A stretch of DNA of 62,423 nucleotides from Ruania albidiflava DSM 18029 (GTDB lineage: Bacteria > Actinomycetota > Actinomycetes > Actinomycetales > Beutenbergiaceae), in NCBI RefSeq assembly GCF_000421225.1, contig NZ_ATWL01000016.1, positions 1 through 62,423 on the forward strand. Reading direction: 5' to 3'. Positions 43,035-52,262 of the stretch are shown piece by piece (positions within the stretch are counted from its first letter, which is position 1; each line of letters starts with the position of its first letter). The notes beneath the pieces are model-generated. The model had not been told where the DNA came from, did no database searches, and worked only from the letters and a program-made list of their open reading frames with translations. A program made the translations under genes and the position numbers.

Positions 43035-43088
43035 CGGTCATACGGCCGGAGCTTCGCCATATGCCGAGGTGCGGCCGTATGACCGTCA
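43032..43088. terminator. Long perfect hairpin between convergent genes, probable bidirectional terminator
   Basis: TGACGGTCATACGGCC (43032-43047) pairs perfectly with GGCCGTATGACCGTCA (43073-43088), a 16-bp stem around a 25-nt loop. Both convergent stop codons lie in it: the plus TGA at 43032-43034 and the minus TGA (tca at 43086-43088). No U tract follows, which is common in high-GC actinobacteria. The stem is unusually rich in A/T for this genome. Confidence 0.6.
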
Positions 43089-46000
43089 CTTTCCCGGCGC
43101 CCCGTACCCGCCGCCGCCCGGGGTGAGCAGCACCAGCGCGTCCCCGGCCTCCAGCTCCACCGAGTCGCAGCCCGCCAGCTCGGTCTGGGACCCGTCCGCC
43201 CGTCGCACCCACTGCTTACCCACCGCCCCCGGCGACCCGCCAGCCAGCCCGTAGGGCGCATGCACCCGGTTCCCGGCCAGCAGGGTGAGCGTGACCGGCT
43301 CGGTGAACTGCAGCACCCGGCGGGCACCGTCCCCGCCCCGGTGCGCGCCGGCGCCGCCGCTGCCGCGCCGTACCTCGAAGGACTCCACCCGCACCGGCAT
43401 CCGCCACTCCAGGATCTCCGGGTCGGTCAGCCGCGAGTTGGTCATGTGCGTCTGCACCACGTCCGTGCCGTCGAAGTCCGGACCCGCTCCGGAGCCGCTG
43501 GCCACCGTCTCGTAGTGCTGGTGCGCCGCGTTGCCGAACGTGACGTTGTTCATCGTGCCCGCTCCCTCGGCCTGCGCCCCGAGCGCCCCGTAGAGCGCGG
43601 CGGTGATCGCCTGCGAGGTCTCCACGTTCCCGGCCACCACGGCCGCCGGATAGGTCGGCGCCAGCATCGACCCGGCCGGGATGATGATCTCCAGCGGTTC
43701 CAGGCACCCGGCGTTCAGCGGGATCTCGTCGGCCACCAGGGTGCGGAACACGTACAGCACGGCCGCCTTGGCCACTGCGGAGGGGGCGTTGAAGTTGCTG
43801 CCCAGCTGCGCCGAGGTGCCAGTGAAGTCGATCCTCGCCCGGTGAGCTGCGCCGTCGATGGTGATCGCCACCTGGATCACCGCGCCACCATCCAGCTCCT
43901 GCCGCCAGGTGCCGCCGGTCAGCGTGGGGATCACCCGCGCCACCGCCTCGGCCGCGTTCGCACGCACGTGCCGCATGTACGCCTGCACCACATCCAGCCC
44001 GTAGTCGGCGACCATGGTCCGCAGCTCGGCCACCCCGCGCTCGTTCGCCGCGATCTGCGCGCGCAGGTCCGCCAGGTTGTCCTCCGGGTTGCGGCTCGGG
44101 TAGCGGGCGTTGCTGAGCAGCTCGGTGGTCTCCGCCTCGCGCAGGTGCCCGTCCCGGGCGAGCAGCCAGTTGTCGATCACCACCCCCTCCTGGTCCAGGT
44201 GGGTGCTGAACGCCGGCATCGACCCGGGGGTGGCGCCGCCGATCTCGGCGTGGTGGCCGCGGGAGGCGACGAAGAACTCCAGCGAGCCATTCAGGAACAC
44301 CGGTGTCACCACGGTCACGTCCGGCAGGTGCGTTCCCCCGTGGAACGGGTCGTTGACGGCGTAGGCGTCCCCGGGGCGCATCGTGCCCGCATTGCGCTCG
44401 GCGACGATCCGGATCGTCTCGCCCATCGACCCCAGGTGCACCGGAATGTGCGGGGCGTTCGCGATCAGGTTCCCCTCGCCGTCGAACACCGCGCAGGAGA
44501 AGTCCAACCGCTCCTTGATGTTCACCGAGTGCGCCGTGCCCTGCAGCCGCACCCCCATCTGCTCGGCCACGGACATGAACAGGTTGTTGAAGATCTCCAG
44601 GCGCATCGGGTCCCGCTCGGTGGAGACCTGCTCGACGGCGGAGCCCGCCCGGGCAACGAGCAGCAGGTTGCCCTCGGTGGTCACCTCGGCCACCCAGCCC
44701 GGCTCGACGACCGTGGTCGAGGTCGTCTCGGCGATGATCGCCGGGCCCTCCAGCCGCTCGCTCGCGGTCAGGGCGGAACGCTGCACCAGCGGCACCTGCT
44801 GCCAGGCGTCGCCGGTGAACATCGGCACCTGCCCGGCCGCCGGCCGCTGGCTGCCCAGGGCGTCGGCCGGGGTCAGGTCCGCCGTGTCCGGACTGGTGGT
44901 CAGCTCCACGGTGACCGCTTCGAGCAGGATCTCCTTGTCCGGCATGAGGAAGGAGAACCGCTGCCGGTAGGCGGCCTGGAAGGCTGCGGTCATCTCCTCA
45001 GCGGTGCCCAGCGGCACCTGCAGGGCGGTGTCCGTGCCCGCATAGCGCAGGTGCACCTGCACGGCCACGTCGTCCGGATCACTGTCGAGGTCGGTGCGCG
45101 CCTGGCTCTCCAGGTCGGCGACCAGCGGTCCGAGCCGGTCCACCGAAGCATCGGTCAGCGGCTCTTCCACTGCCTGGCTGCGGATCGCGCTCACGTCCGC
45201 CAGGCCCATGCCGTAGGCGGACAGCACCCCTGCCAGCGGGTGGATCAGCACCCGGCGCATACTGAGCGCCTCGGCCACTGCGCAGGCGTGCTGCCCGCCG
45301 GCACCGCCGAAGGTGACCAGGGTGTAGCCGGTCACGTCGTAACCGCGCTGCACGGAGATCGCTGTGATGGCTCTGGCCATGTTCGCCACGGCGATCTGCA
45401 GGAAGCCGGCGGCGACCTGCTCCGGCGAGCGACCGTCGTCGATCTCCTCCGCGAGCTCGGTGAACTGCTGCTGGACCACGCCGGCGTCCAGCGACTGGGT
45501 GCCATCACCGAACACGTGCGGGAAGTGCTCAGGCTGGATCCTCCCGAGCATCACGTTCGCATCGGTGACCGTCAGCGGCCCGCCGCGGCGGTAGGCGGCC
45601 GGCCCCGGGTCGGCGCCGGCGGAGTCCGGGCCCACCCGGTACCGGGACCCGTCATAGTGCAGGATCGACCCGCCGCCGGCGGCCACTGTGTGGATGGACA
45701 TCATCGGTGAGCGCAGCCGAGCCCCGGCCACCACGGTTTCGAACTGCCGCTCCAGCTGCCCGGCGTAGTGCGATACGTCGGTGGAGGTGCCACCCATGTC
45801 GAACCCGATCGCACGGTCGGAGCCGGCCGCCTCGGCCACCCGGGCCATACCGACCACCCCACCGGCCGGGCCGGAGAGGATCGCGTCCTTGCCGCGGAAC
45901 GAGCCGGCGGGCACCAGCCCGCCGCCGGAGGTCATGAACAGCAGCTCGGTGTTCGGCAGGCGCTCCTGGATGCCGCGGATGTACTCATCGATCACGGGGG

Positions 46001-46619
46001 AGAGGTAGGCGTCCACCACAGTGGTGTCTGCGCGGGCGACGAACTTCATCAGCGGGCTGACCTCGGCCGAGACCGAGACCTGCTCGAAGCCGAGATCGCG
46101 GGCGATCCGGGCGGCGGCCAGCTCGTGCCGCGGCTCCCGGTAGGAGTGCAGGAATGCGATCGCCACCGACCGCAGTCCGGCCGCGCGCGCCCGGCGCAGC
46201 TGCGCGGTCAGGGCGGCTTCGTCGAGCGGGCGGAGCACGGAGCCGTCGGCGGCGAGGCGTTCGTCCGCCTCGATGACCTGGCTGTGCAGCACCCCGGCGC
46301 GGACGATGTGCCGGGCGAAGATGTGCGGCCGGTCCTGGTAGCCGATCGCCAGCGCATCGGCGAAGCCGCGGGTGGTGACCAGCACAGTGGGCTCCCCGCG
46401 GCGTTCCAGCAGCGCGTTCGTCGCCAGGGTGGTGCCCATCCGGACCGTGTCCACCTGCGCACCTGGTCCGGCCAGCCGCCTGATCGCCTCGACGGCGGCA
46501 TCGGCGTAGCGCTCCGGGTCCTCCGAGAGCAGCTTGTGGGTGTGCAGGCGCCCGTCGGGTGCGCGGGCCACCACATCGGTGAACGTGCCGCCCCGGTCGA
46601 TCCAGAACTCCCAGCCCAC
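43086..46619 (-). CDS. 5-oxoprolinase/hydantoinase, fused HyuA-HyuB
   Basis: The start is GTG at complement 46619, with GAGGAG 5 nt upstream and the expected [15 protein letters not shown] beginning; an in-frame extension to 46874 is rejected. The 1177-aa protein has the hydantoinase/oxoprolinase A part (about 1-690: ATPase motifs [51 protein letters not shown]) and the B part (about 700-1170: [41 protein letters not shown]). One chain carrying both is the eukaryote-type 5-oxoprolinase layout. It hydrolyses ATP to open 5-oxoproline or a related cyclic amide. It is divergent from a TetR gene. Confidence 0.92.
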   Translation of the reverse strand: MGWEFWIDRGGTFTDVVARAPDGRLHTHKLLSEDPERYADAAVEAIRRLAGPGAQVDTVRMGTTLATNALLERRGEPTVLVTTRGFADALAIGYQDRPHIFARHIVRAGVLHSQVIEADERLAADGSVLRPLDEAALTAQLRRARAAGLRSVAIAFLHSYREPRHELAAARIARDLGFEQVSVSAEVSPLMKFVARADTTVVDAYLSPVIDEYIRGIQERLPNTELLFMTSGGGLVPAGSFRGKDAILSGPAGGVVGMARVAEAAGSDRAIGFDMGGTSTDVSHYAGQLERQFETVVAGARLRSPMMSIHTVAAGGGSILHYDGSRYRVGPDSAGADPGPAAYRRGGPLTVTDANVMLGRIQPEHFPHVFGDGTQSLDAGVVQQQFTELAEEIDDGRSPEQVAAGFLQIAVANMARAITAISVQRGYDVTGYTLVTFGGAGGQHACAVAEALSMRRVLIHPLAGVLSAYGMGLADVSAIRSQAVEEPLTDASVDRLGPLVADLESQARTDLDSDPDDVAVQVHLRYAGTDTALQVPLGTAEEMTAAFQAAYRQRFSFLMPDKEILLEAVTVELTTSPDTADLTPADALGSQRPAAGQVPMFTGDAWQQVPLVQRSALTASERLEGPAIIAETTSTTVVEPGWVAEVTTEGNLLLVARAGSAVEQVSTERDPMRLEIFNNLFMSVAEQMGVRLQGTAHSVNIKERLDFSCAVFDGEGNLIANAPHIPVHLGSMGETIRIVAERNAGTMRPGDAYAVNDPFHGGTHLPDVTVVTPVFLNGSLEFFVASRGHHAEIGGATPGSMPAFSTHLDQEGVVIDNWLLARDGHLREAETTELLSNARYPSRNPEDNLADLRAQIAANERGVAELRTMVADYGLDVVQAYMRHVRANAAEAVARVIPTLTGGTWRQELDGGAVIQVAITIDGAAHRARIDFTGTSAQLGSNFNAPSAVAKAAVLYVFRTLVADEIPLNAGCLEPLEIIIPAGSMLAPTYPAAVVAGNVETSQAITAALYGALGAQAEGAGTMNNVTFGNAAHQHYETVASGSGAGPDFDGTDVVQTHMTNSRLTDPEILEWRMPVRVESFEVRRGSGGAGAHRGGDGARRVLQFTEPVTLTLLAGNRVHAPYGLAGGSPGAVGKQWVRRADGSQTELAGCDSVELEAGDALVLLTPGGGGYGAPGK

Positions 46620-46733
46620 GCATCCTCCTCGCACGTCGCCCGGTGCACATCGTAGGGCGGAACACCGGACCGCTCTGCTCCCGATCACAGACTGGCCGCC
46701 GTGGAGCATGGCCTGCCGAAGCGATCCCGGATA

Positions 46734-46749
46734 CACTATGAACATAGTG
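46734..46749. promoter_or_regulatory. TetR operator (perfect palindrome)
   Basis: CACTATGAACATAGTG has perfect 7-bp arms around AA, 16 bp in all. It lies 36 bp upstream of the TetR-family gene start and in the region shared with the divergent oxoprolinase gene, the usual position for an autoregulatory TetR operator. A -10-like TACACT (46733-46738) overlaps its left edge. Confidence 0.6.
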
Positions 46750-46784
46750 GCACGAGGGTGGGTCCAGATGTGGAGGGAACCCTG

Positions 46785-47363
46785 ATGGCTCCTACGGTCT
46801 CCCGGCACCGGCCCCGGCTGCTGGACGCCGCGGTGGAGCTCTTGGCCGACTCCGGCCCACGTGCGCTCACGCACGCCGGGCTCGACCGGCGGGCCCGCGT
46901 GCCGGCGGGAACGACGTCGAACTACTACCGGACCCGGTTCGAGCTGCTGTTAGGCGTCGTGGACCATCTGATCGAGAAGGACCGCGAGGCGCTCGACCGG
47001 GTCAGGGCCGAGCTCGGACAGGCGACCGACGAGCGCTCGCTGCTTGCCCTGTGCGTGCGGATGATCGACTTCCTGACCGGGCCTGGCCGTTCGCTGAGCC
47101 TGGCCCGGTTCGCGTTGCTGCTGGAGTCCGGCCAGCACAGCGAGCTAGCGGCCCGGATGGCCCGATCGGCAGCCGAGGTGCACCGCACCACTGCTGCGGC
47201 CCTCCAGCATGCCGCCCCAGCCCCCGAGGCCGCCGCCGAGCGCCTCCTGGTGACCCTCAACGGTCTGGTCTTGGCCCGGACCACCTACCGCCTCGAGGTC
47301 GATGTCGAGGCCGCGCTGCGACCGGTGGTCGCCTCGGTGTTCACCCCCGCGAGCTGCTCATGA
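46785..47363 (+). CDS. TetR-family transcriptional regulator
   Basis: ATG 46785 follows GGAGGGAA by about 6 nt; product 192 aa. Residues 8-55 form the TetR HTH ([39 protein letters not shown]). The rest is helical, with [20 protein letters not shown] typical of the ligand/dimer domain. The upstream perfect palindrome at 46734-46749 is its likely operator. Its stop overlaps the alpha/beta hydrolase start, so the hydrolase is its probable regulated partner; the divergent oxoprolinase may be another. Confidence 0.9.
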   Translation: MAPTVSRHRPRLLDAAVELLADSGPRALTHAGLDRRARVPAGTTSNYYRTRFELLLGVVDHLIEKDREALDRVRAELGQATDERSLLALCVRMIDFLTGPGRSLSLARFALLLESGQHSELAARMARSAAEVHRTTAAALQHAAPAPEAAAERLLVTLNGLVLARTTYRLEVDVEAALRPVVASVFTPASCS

Positions 47364-48247
47364 CCACCGAGCGACTCACCTTCGACGTTGCCGGGACGGA
47401 ATGCAGCGGGCACCTGTACCTGCCCGGCGGGTCGTCCCCTCGTCCCTGCGTCGTGATGTGCCCCGGATTTGGCGGGACGCAGGACACGCCCGCCCTGGTC
47501 GCTGCCGCCGAGGCATTCGCCGATGCCGGCTACCTCGCGATGACGTTCGACTACCGCGGGTTCGGGCTGAGCGAGGGCACACCGCGCCAGCTGATCGACA
47601 TCCCGGCCCAGCTGGAAGACATCCGGGCCGCCATCCAGCACGCCCGGGACGAGCCCAGAGCTGCTGCCGACCAGATCGTGCTGTGGGGCTCCTCTCTGGG
47701 CGGCGGCCACGCCATCACCGCCGCCGCCCAGGACCCGCGGGTCGCCGCCGTCCTCACCCAGGTCCCGTTCAACGGTTTCCCGAAGGCCGGGCAGGGCCCA
47801 CCCCGCAGCGCCAGGTCCACGGTCGGCCTGCTCGGCGCGATCCTGCTCGACACGGTGCGCGGCGCACTTCGGATGTCCCCCTACTACATCCCCGCCGTGG
47901 GTGAGGAGAACGCCGTCGCCGTCATGGCGAGCGCCGGTGCGAGCCAGGCCGTCGCGGCGATGCACAGCCCCACCTGGCAGAACCGCATTGCACCACGGGG
48001 CGTGCTGCAGATGATGCGCTACAAGCCAGGCGACCACGTCCGCCAGCTCCGCGCGCCGCTGCTGGTGTGCATCGCCGAGCACGATCAGGAGACGGTCGGC
48101 GACATGACCACTGCGCTGGCCCACGACGCTCCGCACGGCCAGCTGATCGGGTACCCCTGTACCCACTTCGAGATCTATCACCCGCAGATCCGCACCCAGG
48201 TCATCACCGACCAGCTCCGCTTCCTCAGTCGCATGTTGACCGGCTAG
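47360..48247 (+). CDS. Alpha/beta hydrolase
   Basis: The 295-aa protein overlaps the TetR stop (ATGA). It has the nucleophile elbow WGSSLGGGH (Ser112), the oxyanion-region PGFGGTQD, FDYRGFGLSEG, a late acidic residue in LLVCIAEHDQE and the catalytic His candidate in PCTHFEIYH. It resembles the dienelactone-hydrolase/YcjY-like group with no signal peptide, so it is cytoplasmic. The substrate, probably an ester or xenobiotic that also induces the regulator, is not evident. Confidence 0.88.
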   Translation: MTTERLTFDVAGTECSGHLYLPGGSSPRPCVVMCPGFGGTQDTPALVAAAEAFADAGYLAMTFDYRGFGLSEGTPRQLIDIPAQLEDIRAAIQHARDEPRAAADQIVLWGSSLGGGHAITAAAQDPRVAAVLTQVPFNGFPKAGQGPPRSARSTVGLLGAILLDTVRGALRMSPYYIPAVGEENAVAVMASAGASQAVAAMHSPTWQNRIAPRGVLQMMRYKPGDHVRQLRAPLLVCIAEHDQETVGDMTTALAHDAPHGQLIGYPCTHFEIYHPQIRTQVITDQLRFLSRMLTG

Positions 48248-48292
48248 CGTGAGGGGACCAGAGAGCAGCGATGCTTCAAGGGGTGAGCGCAG

Positions 48293-48979
48293 ATGACGGG
48301 CAGCACGCGGGGCCGCCTCCCGGTGCGGATCGGTGTGGCAGCTCTCCTGCTGCTGGCCGCGGGCTGCACCTCGTCGGGCGCTTCCGAGGAGACATCGTCA
48401 CCGGCGCCGGACGAGGCGGCCGCAACTGGGTCCGGGCCTGCGGCCACGGACGCGCCGGCCGGCGGAGAGATCCCCGTGCCGACCGTGCGGGCGCTGACCA
48501 CCCCGCCCGGGTTCACCGACGTGATGCCCGCCGAGCTCACCGATCAGTGGGCCGATATCGTCACCAGCCCGGAGTGCGTGCTCGCCGGCCGTGCCGGGAC
48601 GACCACCGAGGCGGTGGACGATATGCGTGCCGCGTCGGTGCAACGACTGGACCAGCTGGCCGCCGAGAACGGTGCCTCGCCGGACGACGCCACCGACATC
48701 GACCTCACCACACAGGGCGCAGGGGAGGGCAACGACCCGCACCAGGTACTCACGCTCGTGACCGGGGACTGGCAGACCGGCGACGAGATGGTGCGGGGCC
48801 TGTCTCGGGTCGGCAACCTCGTGCAGTACGACGGATCGCTGGTCAGCCAGTGGCTGGACCTGATCTACACCTGCACAGGTGAGATCGACGAGGAGGTGTG
48901 GACCGCCGTCATCGAGGGCCTACGGCCGGTGATGCAGGTAGGCGAGGGGTGGGACGGGCTGGCGCCGGGCGACTCCTGA
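48293..48979 (+). CDS. Putative lipoprotein
   Basis: ATG 48293 has GGGGTGAG upstream. The 228-aa product has a lipobox LAAGC (Cys25), an Ala/Thr/Ser/Pro linker to about residue 62, and an acidic globular domain with two cysteines (SPECVLAG and IYTCTGE) that could form a disulfide. WADIVTSPECVL and VTGDWQTGDEMVRGL are the most structured stretches. No family is recognised. It stands alone between the hydrolase and the DinB-fusion gene. Confidence 0.7.
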   Translation: MTGSTRGRLPVRIGVAALLLLAAGCTSSGASEETSSPAPDEAAATGSGPAATDAPAGGEIPVPTVRALTTPPGFTDVMPAELTDQWADIVTSPECVLAGRAGTTTEAVDDMRAASVQRLDQLAAENGASPDDATDIDLTTQGAGEGNDPHQVLTLVTGDWQTGDEMVRGLSRVGNLVQYDGSLVSQWLDLIYTCTGEIDEEVWTAVIEGLRPVMQVGEGWDGLAPGDS

Positions 48980-49006
48980 CCTCTGCCGCCCGGTACCGTG
49001 AGGACC

Positions 49007-50107
49007 ATGCCCGACAGCGAGCTTCCCGAGGTGCCCCCGGAGACCAAGGACTGGACCTGGGTGCTGCACGAACGTTGCCCGCAGTGCACCCTGGAGGCGG
49101 GCGTGCTCACCCTGGCGGAGATCCCCGCGGTGATTCGCGCCCAGGTGCAGGTCTGGCCGGTGGTGCTGCTGCGCGGTGACGTGCTCGACCGGCCCGCGCA
49201 GCAGGTCTGGTCCCCGCTGGAGTACGCCGCCCACACTCGGGACGTGCTGCGCCTGTTCACCGACCGGCTCGCGCTGATCCGCGCCGAGGACGAACCCACC
49301 TTTGCCGACTGGGACCCGAACGAGGCGGCGCTGGCCGGCGGGTACCACGAGCTCGACCCCGAGACCGTGGGCGCCGAGATCCTCGCCTCCGCCGAGACCC
49401 TCGCTGCGGCAGTGGAGGCGGTGCCGCCGGAGTCGGCCGGCCGCCGCGGGCTGCGCAGCGACGGTGCAGCGTTCACCGTCACCACGCTGATGCAGTACCT
49501 GGTGCACGATCTGGTGCACCACCTCTGGGACGTCAGCGGCGAGCCGCCTGGCGCTTCCGCGGGAGCCACGGACGGCTCGGACTCGCTGCCCGAGGCGCTG
49601 CAGGACACCCGCCCGCGGGCCGAGGTGCTGCAGGAGGCGGGTGCGGCGGAGCAAGTTCTGGACGGCGGGACCTCCGGCGGTGAGGCTACGTCACCTGGCG
49701 TGGTGGCCGAGCAGTCCGAGGTCGGTGCTGGGTCGCCGGAGGTGGCCGCGCCCCAGGAGCCCGCGCCGGGCGCTGCGGGCGGCGCTTCCGCGGAAGCGCC
49801 GGAGTCCGGCGAGGTTCCTGAGCCACCGATCCAGGCATTCGCCAACCGGCACCGCCGGGTGCTGGGCCTGCTGGTCGCGATCATCTGCGCCGTGCTCGCT
49901 GTCGCGTACGTCACCGTGGTGCCACCGACCGTCACCGGCACGGGGTTCAGGGCGTTTCTGGTGCGCTGGACCGTGCCCGCCTGCTGGGCCCTGATCGCCG
50001 GGGTGGCGCTCACCTGGGCGCTGTCACTACGCCGTCAGATCGTGAACGGTTTCGCCTACGCTGCTGTGGCGTGCTGGGTGGTCTACCTCGTGGCCCGGCT
50101 GGTCTGA
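49007..50107 (+). CDS. DinB/DUF664-like domain fused to three membrane helices
   Basis: ATG 49007 is preferred; a TACCGT -10-like hexamer ends 7 nt earlier, suggesting a leaderless start (GTG 48998 is an alternative). The 366-aa protein has a DinB-superfamily four-helix domain in residues 1-172, with PETKDWTWVLHERCPQC, VWSPLEYAAHTRDVLRLF and a His-containing YLVHDLVHHLWDV, whose histidines fit the metal site of thiol-transferase-like DinB proteins. An Ala/Gly/Glu-rich linker (about 180-275) follows, then three hydrophobic helices at about 282-300, 315-335 and 343-365. Free-standing DinB proteins normally stop at LWDV, so the membrane tail is an unusual addition. Confidence 0.8.
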   Translation: MPDSELPEVPPETKDWTWVLHERCPQCTLEAGVLTLAEIPAVIRAQVQVWPVVLLRGDVLDRPAQQVWSPLEYAAHTRDVLRLFTDRLALIRAEDEPTFADWDPNEAALAGGYHELDPETVGAEILASAETLAAAVEAVPPESAGRRGLRSDGAAFTVTTLMQYLVHDLVHHLWDVSGEPPGASAGATDGSDSLPEALQDTRPRAEVLQEAGAAEQVLDGGTSGGEATSPGVVAEQSEVGAGSPEVAAPQEPAPGAAGGASAEAPESGEVPEPPIQAFANRHRRVLGLLVAIICAVLAVAYVTVVPPTVTGTGFRAFLVRWTVPACWALIAGVALTWALSLRRQIVNGFAYAAVACWVVYLVARLV

Positions 50108-50182
50108 GTTTCCAACCAACGACCTGGTGCTCGCTGCGGCATTCGCCGGCGTTGTCGGTCCCTGCTTCTAGGGTCGCTGACG

Positions 50183-50405
50183 ATGGCTACCTCGAAGAAG
50201 CGGAAGAAGACGCCGAGTGTCAGTGTGCGCTGAGCGCCGTCTGCCGACGATCTGTACGAGATCGTCTACTTCAAGCGGCATCCAGAGGACGACACGTCGA
50301 CGTCTGAGCCGGGGTGCGACGCGTTGTCTTGGCCCGCTCAGTGCGTGCCAAGGCATATGCCGGCCTTGTCGCGGTCGCCACAGCACCGCCGCTGTGTGCA
50401 TGGTG
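50183..50405 (+). pseudogene. Relic of a Gp49/RelE-like toxin gene (DUF891)
   Basis: ATG 50183 encodes MATSKKRKKTPSVSVR and meets an in-frame TGA at 50231. The same frame continues APSADDLYEIVYFKRHPEDD, a clear Gp49/HigB-like toxin start, then goes off-register near 50310. The next frame continues with LARSVRAKAYAGLVAVATAP, matching the family's following helix, and homology fades by about 50405. At least one stop and one frameshift make it non-functional. It occupies most of the 335-bp gap between the DinB-fusion gene and gatC; no antitoxin gene remains nearby. Confidence 0.65.
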
Positions 50406-50429
50406 GTCGGGTGCGTCCGGCGGCATCGG

Positions 50430-50435
50430 TAGACT
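50430..50435 (+). promoter_or_regulatory. -10 element for gatCAB, probable leaderless start
   Basis: TAGACT (TANNNT-type -10) ends 7 nt before the gatC ATG at 50443. No Shine-Dalgarno sequence is visible between them, so a leaderless gatC message is likely. Confidence 0.45.
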
Positions 50436-50442
50436 TTCGCTC

Positions 50443-50742
50443 ATGTCCACCATCAACTCTGACGAGGTCGCGCGTCTGGCCGGACTGGCCCGCATCGACC
50501 TCGGTCCCGAGGAGATCGAGAAGCTGGCCGGAGAACTGGACGTGATCGTCCAGGCCGTGGCCACGGTCTCCGAGGTGGCCGGCGACGACGTGCCCGCAAC
50601 TTCCCACCCGATCCCGCTGACGAATGTGCTCCGCGAGGACGTGGTCGGCCAGACTCTGCCGGTGGACGAGGTCCTCGCCCAGGCGCCCGCCGCCGAGGAC
50701 GGTCAGTTCGCCGTACCGCAGATCCTGGGGGAGGACGCATAG
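50443..50742 (+). CDS. gatC: Asp-tRNA(Asn)/Glu-tRNA(Gln) amidotransferase subunit C
   Basis: The 99-aa protein starts [20 protein letters not shown] and continues with the [14 protein letters not shown] helix and the extended C-terminal arm ([19 protein letters not shown]) that wraps between GatA and GatB. It stabilises the GatCAB complex that amidates misacylated Glu-tRNA(Gln) or Asp-tRNA(Asn). Length and motifs are normal. Its stop shares one base with the gatA start. Confidence 0.97.
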   Translation: MSTINSDEVARLAGLARIDLGPEEIEKLAGELDVIVQAVATVSEVAGDDVPATSHPIPLTNVLREDVVGQTLPVDEVLAQAPAAEDGQFAVPQILGEDA

Positions 50743-52262
50743 TGGCCGACTCGACCGACCTGCCCCGCCTGACCGCCGCAGACCTCGCCGCCAAGCTCAC
50801 CGCCGGCGAGGTCTCCAGCGTCGAGGCCACCCAGGCGCACCTGGACCGGATCGCCGCTGTGGACTCACGCATCCACTCCTTCCTGCACGTGAACACGGAG
50901 GAGGCGCTCGCTGCCGCCGCCGACGTGGACACCCGCCGCGCCGCCGGCGAGGAGCTCGCCCCGCTGGCCGGGGTGCCGATCGCGGTGAAGGACGTGGTGG
51001 TCACCAAGGGGCAGCCCACCACCGCTGGCTCGAAGATCCTGCAGGGCTGGATCCCGCCCTATGACGCCACCCTCGTCGAGCGGCTGCGCGCGGCCGGGAT
51101 GCCGATCCTCGGCAAGACGAACATGGACGAGTTCGCGATGGGCTCGAGCACCGAGCACTCGGCCTACGGCCCTACTCGCAACCCGTGGGACACCGACCGC
51201 ATCCCCGGCGGTTCCGGCGGCGGGTCGGCCGCCGCCGTGGCCGCCTACGAGGCGCCGCTGGCGATCGGCACCGACACCGGCGGTTCCATCCGCCAGCCGG
51301 CCGCCGTCACCGGCACTGTCGGCGTGAAGCCCACCTATGGCGGAGTGTCCCGGTACGGGCTGATCGCGTTGGCTTCCAGCCTGGACCAGGCCGGACCGTG
51401 CTCGCGTACCGTGCTGGACTCCGCCCTGCTGCACGACGTGATCGGTGGGCATGACCCGCGGGACTCCACCTCGCTGCCGGAAGTTCCGCCGTCGTACACC
51501 GAGGCCGCCCGGAAGGGCGCCGATGGCGACCTGGCCGGCGTGCGGGTGGGCGTGGTCACCCAGCTCGGTGGCCAGGGCTACCAGGCGGGGGTGAGCGCCG
51601 CGTTCGCTGCCAGCCTGGAGGAGCTGCGTGCCGCGGGGGCCGAGATCGTGGAGGTCTCCTGCCCCAGCTTCGACGCCGCACTGGCCGCCTACTACCTGAT
51701 CCTGCCCTCGGAGGCCTCCTCCAACCTGGCCAAGTTCGATGGGATGCGGTTCGGGCTCCGGGTCGAACCGGCCGACGGCCCGGTGACCGCCGAACGGGTG
51801 ATGGCCGCCACCCGCGGGGCGGGATTCGGTCCCGAGGTCAAGCGCCGGATCATCCTGGGCACCTATGCGCTGTCCGCCGGGTACTACGACGCCTACTACG
51901 GCTCGGCGCAGAAGGTGCGCACGCTGATCCAGCGGGACTTCGCGGCCGCCTTCGAACAGGCGGACGTGCTGGTCTCGCCGACTGCGCCGAGCACCGCGTT
52001 CCCCTTCGGGGAGAAGGTCGACGACCCGCTGGCCATGTACCTCAACGACGTGGCCACCATCCCCGCCAACCTGGCCGGTGTGCCCGGTCTGTCGCTGCCG
52101 AACGGACTCTCCGACGGTCTGCCGGCCGGCTTCCAGATCCTCGCCCCGGCCCGGGCGGACGAGCGGTTGTACCGGGTCGGTGCCGCACTGGAGGCCCGGC
52201 TGGACCAGGCGAACGGCGGCCCGCTGCTGGCCCGCGCCCCCGAGATCGAGGTGAAGGCATGA
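50742..52262 (+). CDS. gatA: Asp-tRNA(Asn)/Glu-tRNA(Gln) amidotransferase subunit A
   Basis: GTG 50742 overlaps the gatC stop and has GGGGGAGG 7 nt ahead. The 506-aa amidase-signature protein has the Ser-cisSer-Lys triad: Lys83 in [10 protein letters not shown], Ser158 in [13 protein letters not shown] and Ser182 in [12 protein letters not shown]. It releases ammonia from glutamine and channels it to GatB. No unusual feature is seen. The stop overlaps the gatB start. Confidence 0.98.
   Translation: MADSTDLPRLTAADLAAKLTAGEVSSVEATQAHLDRIAAVDSRIHSFLHVNTEEALAAAADVDTRRAAGEELAPLAGVPIAVKDVVVTKGQPTTAGSKILQGWIPPYDATLVERLRAAGMPILGKTNMDEFAMGSSTEHSAYGPTRNPWDTDRIPGGSGGGSAAAVAAYEAPLAIGTDTGGSIRQPAAVTGTVGVKPTYGGVSRYGLIALASSLDQAGPCSRTVLDSALLHDVIGGHDPRDSTSLPEVPPSYTEAARKGADGDLAGVRVGVVTQLGGQGYQAGVSAAFAASLEELRAAGAEIVEVSCPSFDAALAAYYLILPSEASSNLAKFDGMRFGLRVEPADGPVTAERVMAATRGAGFGPEVKRRIILGTYALSAGYYDAYYGSAQKVRTLIQRDFAAAFEQADVLVSPTAPSTAFPFGEKVDDPLAMYLNDVATIPANLAGVPGLSLPNGLSDGLPAGFQILAPARADERLYRVGAALEARLDQANGGPLLARAPEIEVKA

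Noticed and set aside
43260-45710. 816-aa plus-strand open frame antisense to the oxoprolinase gene
   Set aside because: No start context, no family motif, His/Arg-rich; the minus-strand frame is an intact conserved enzyme.
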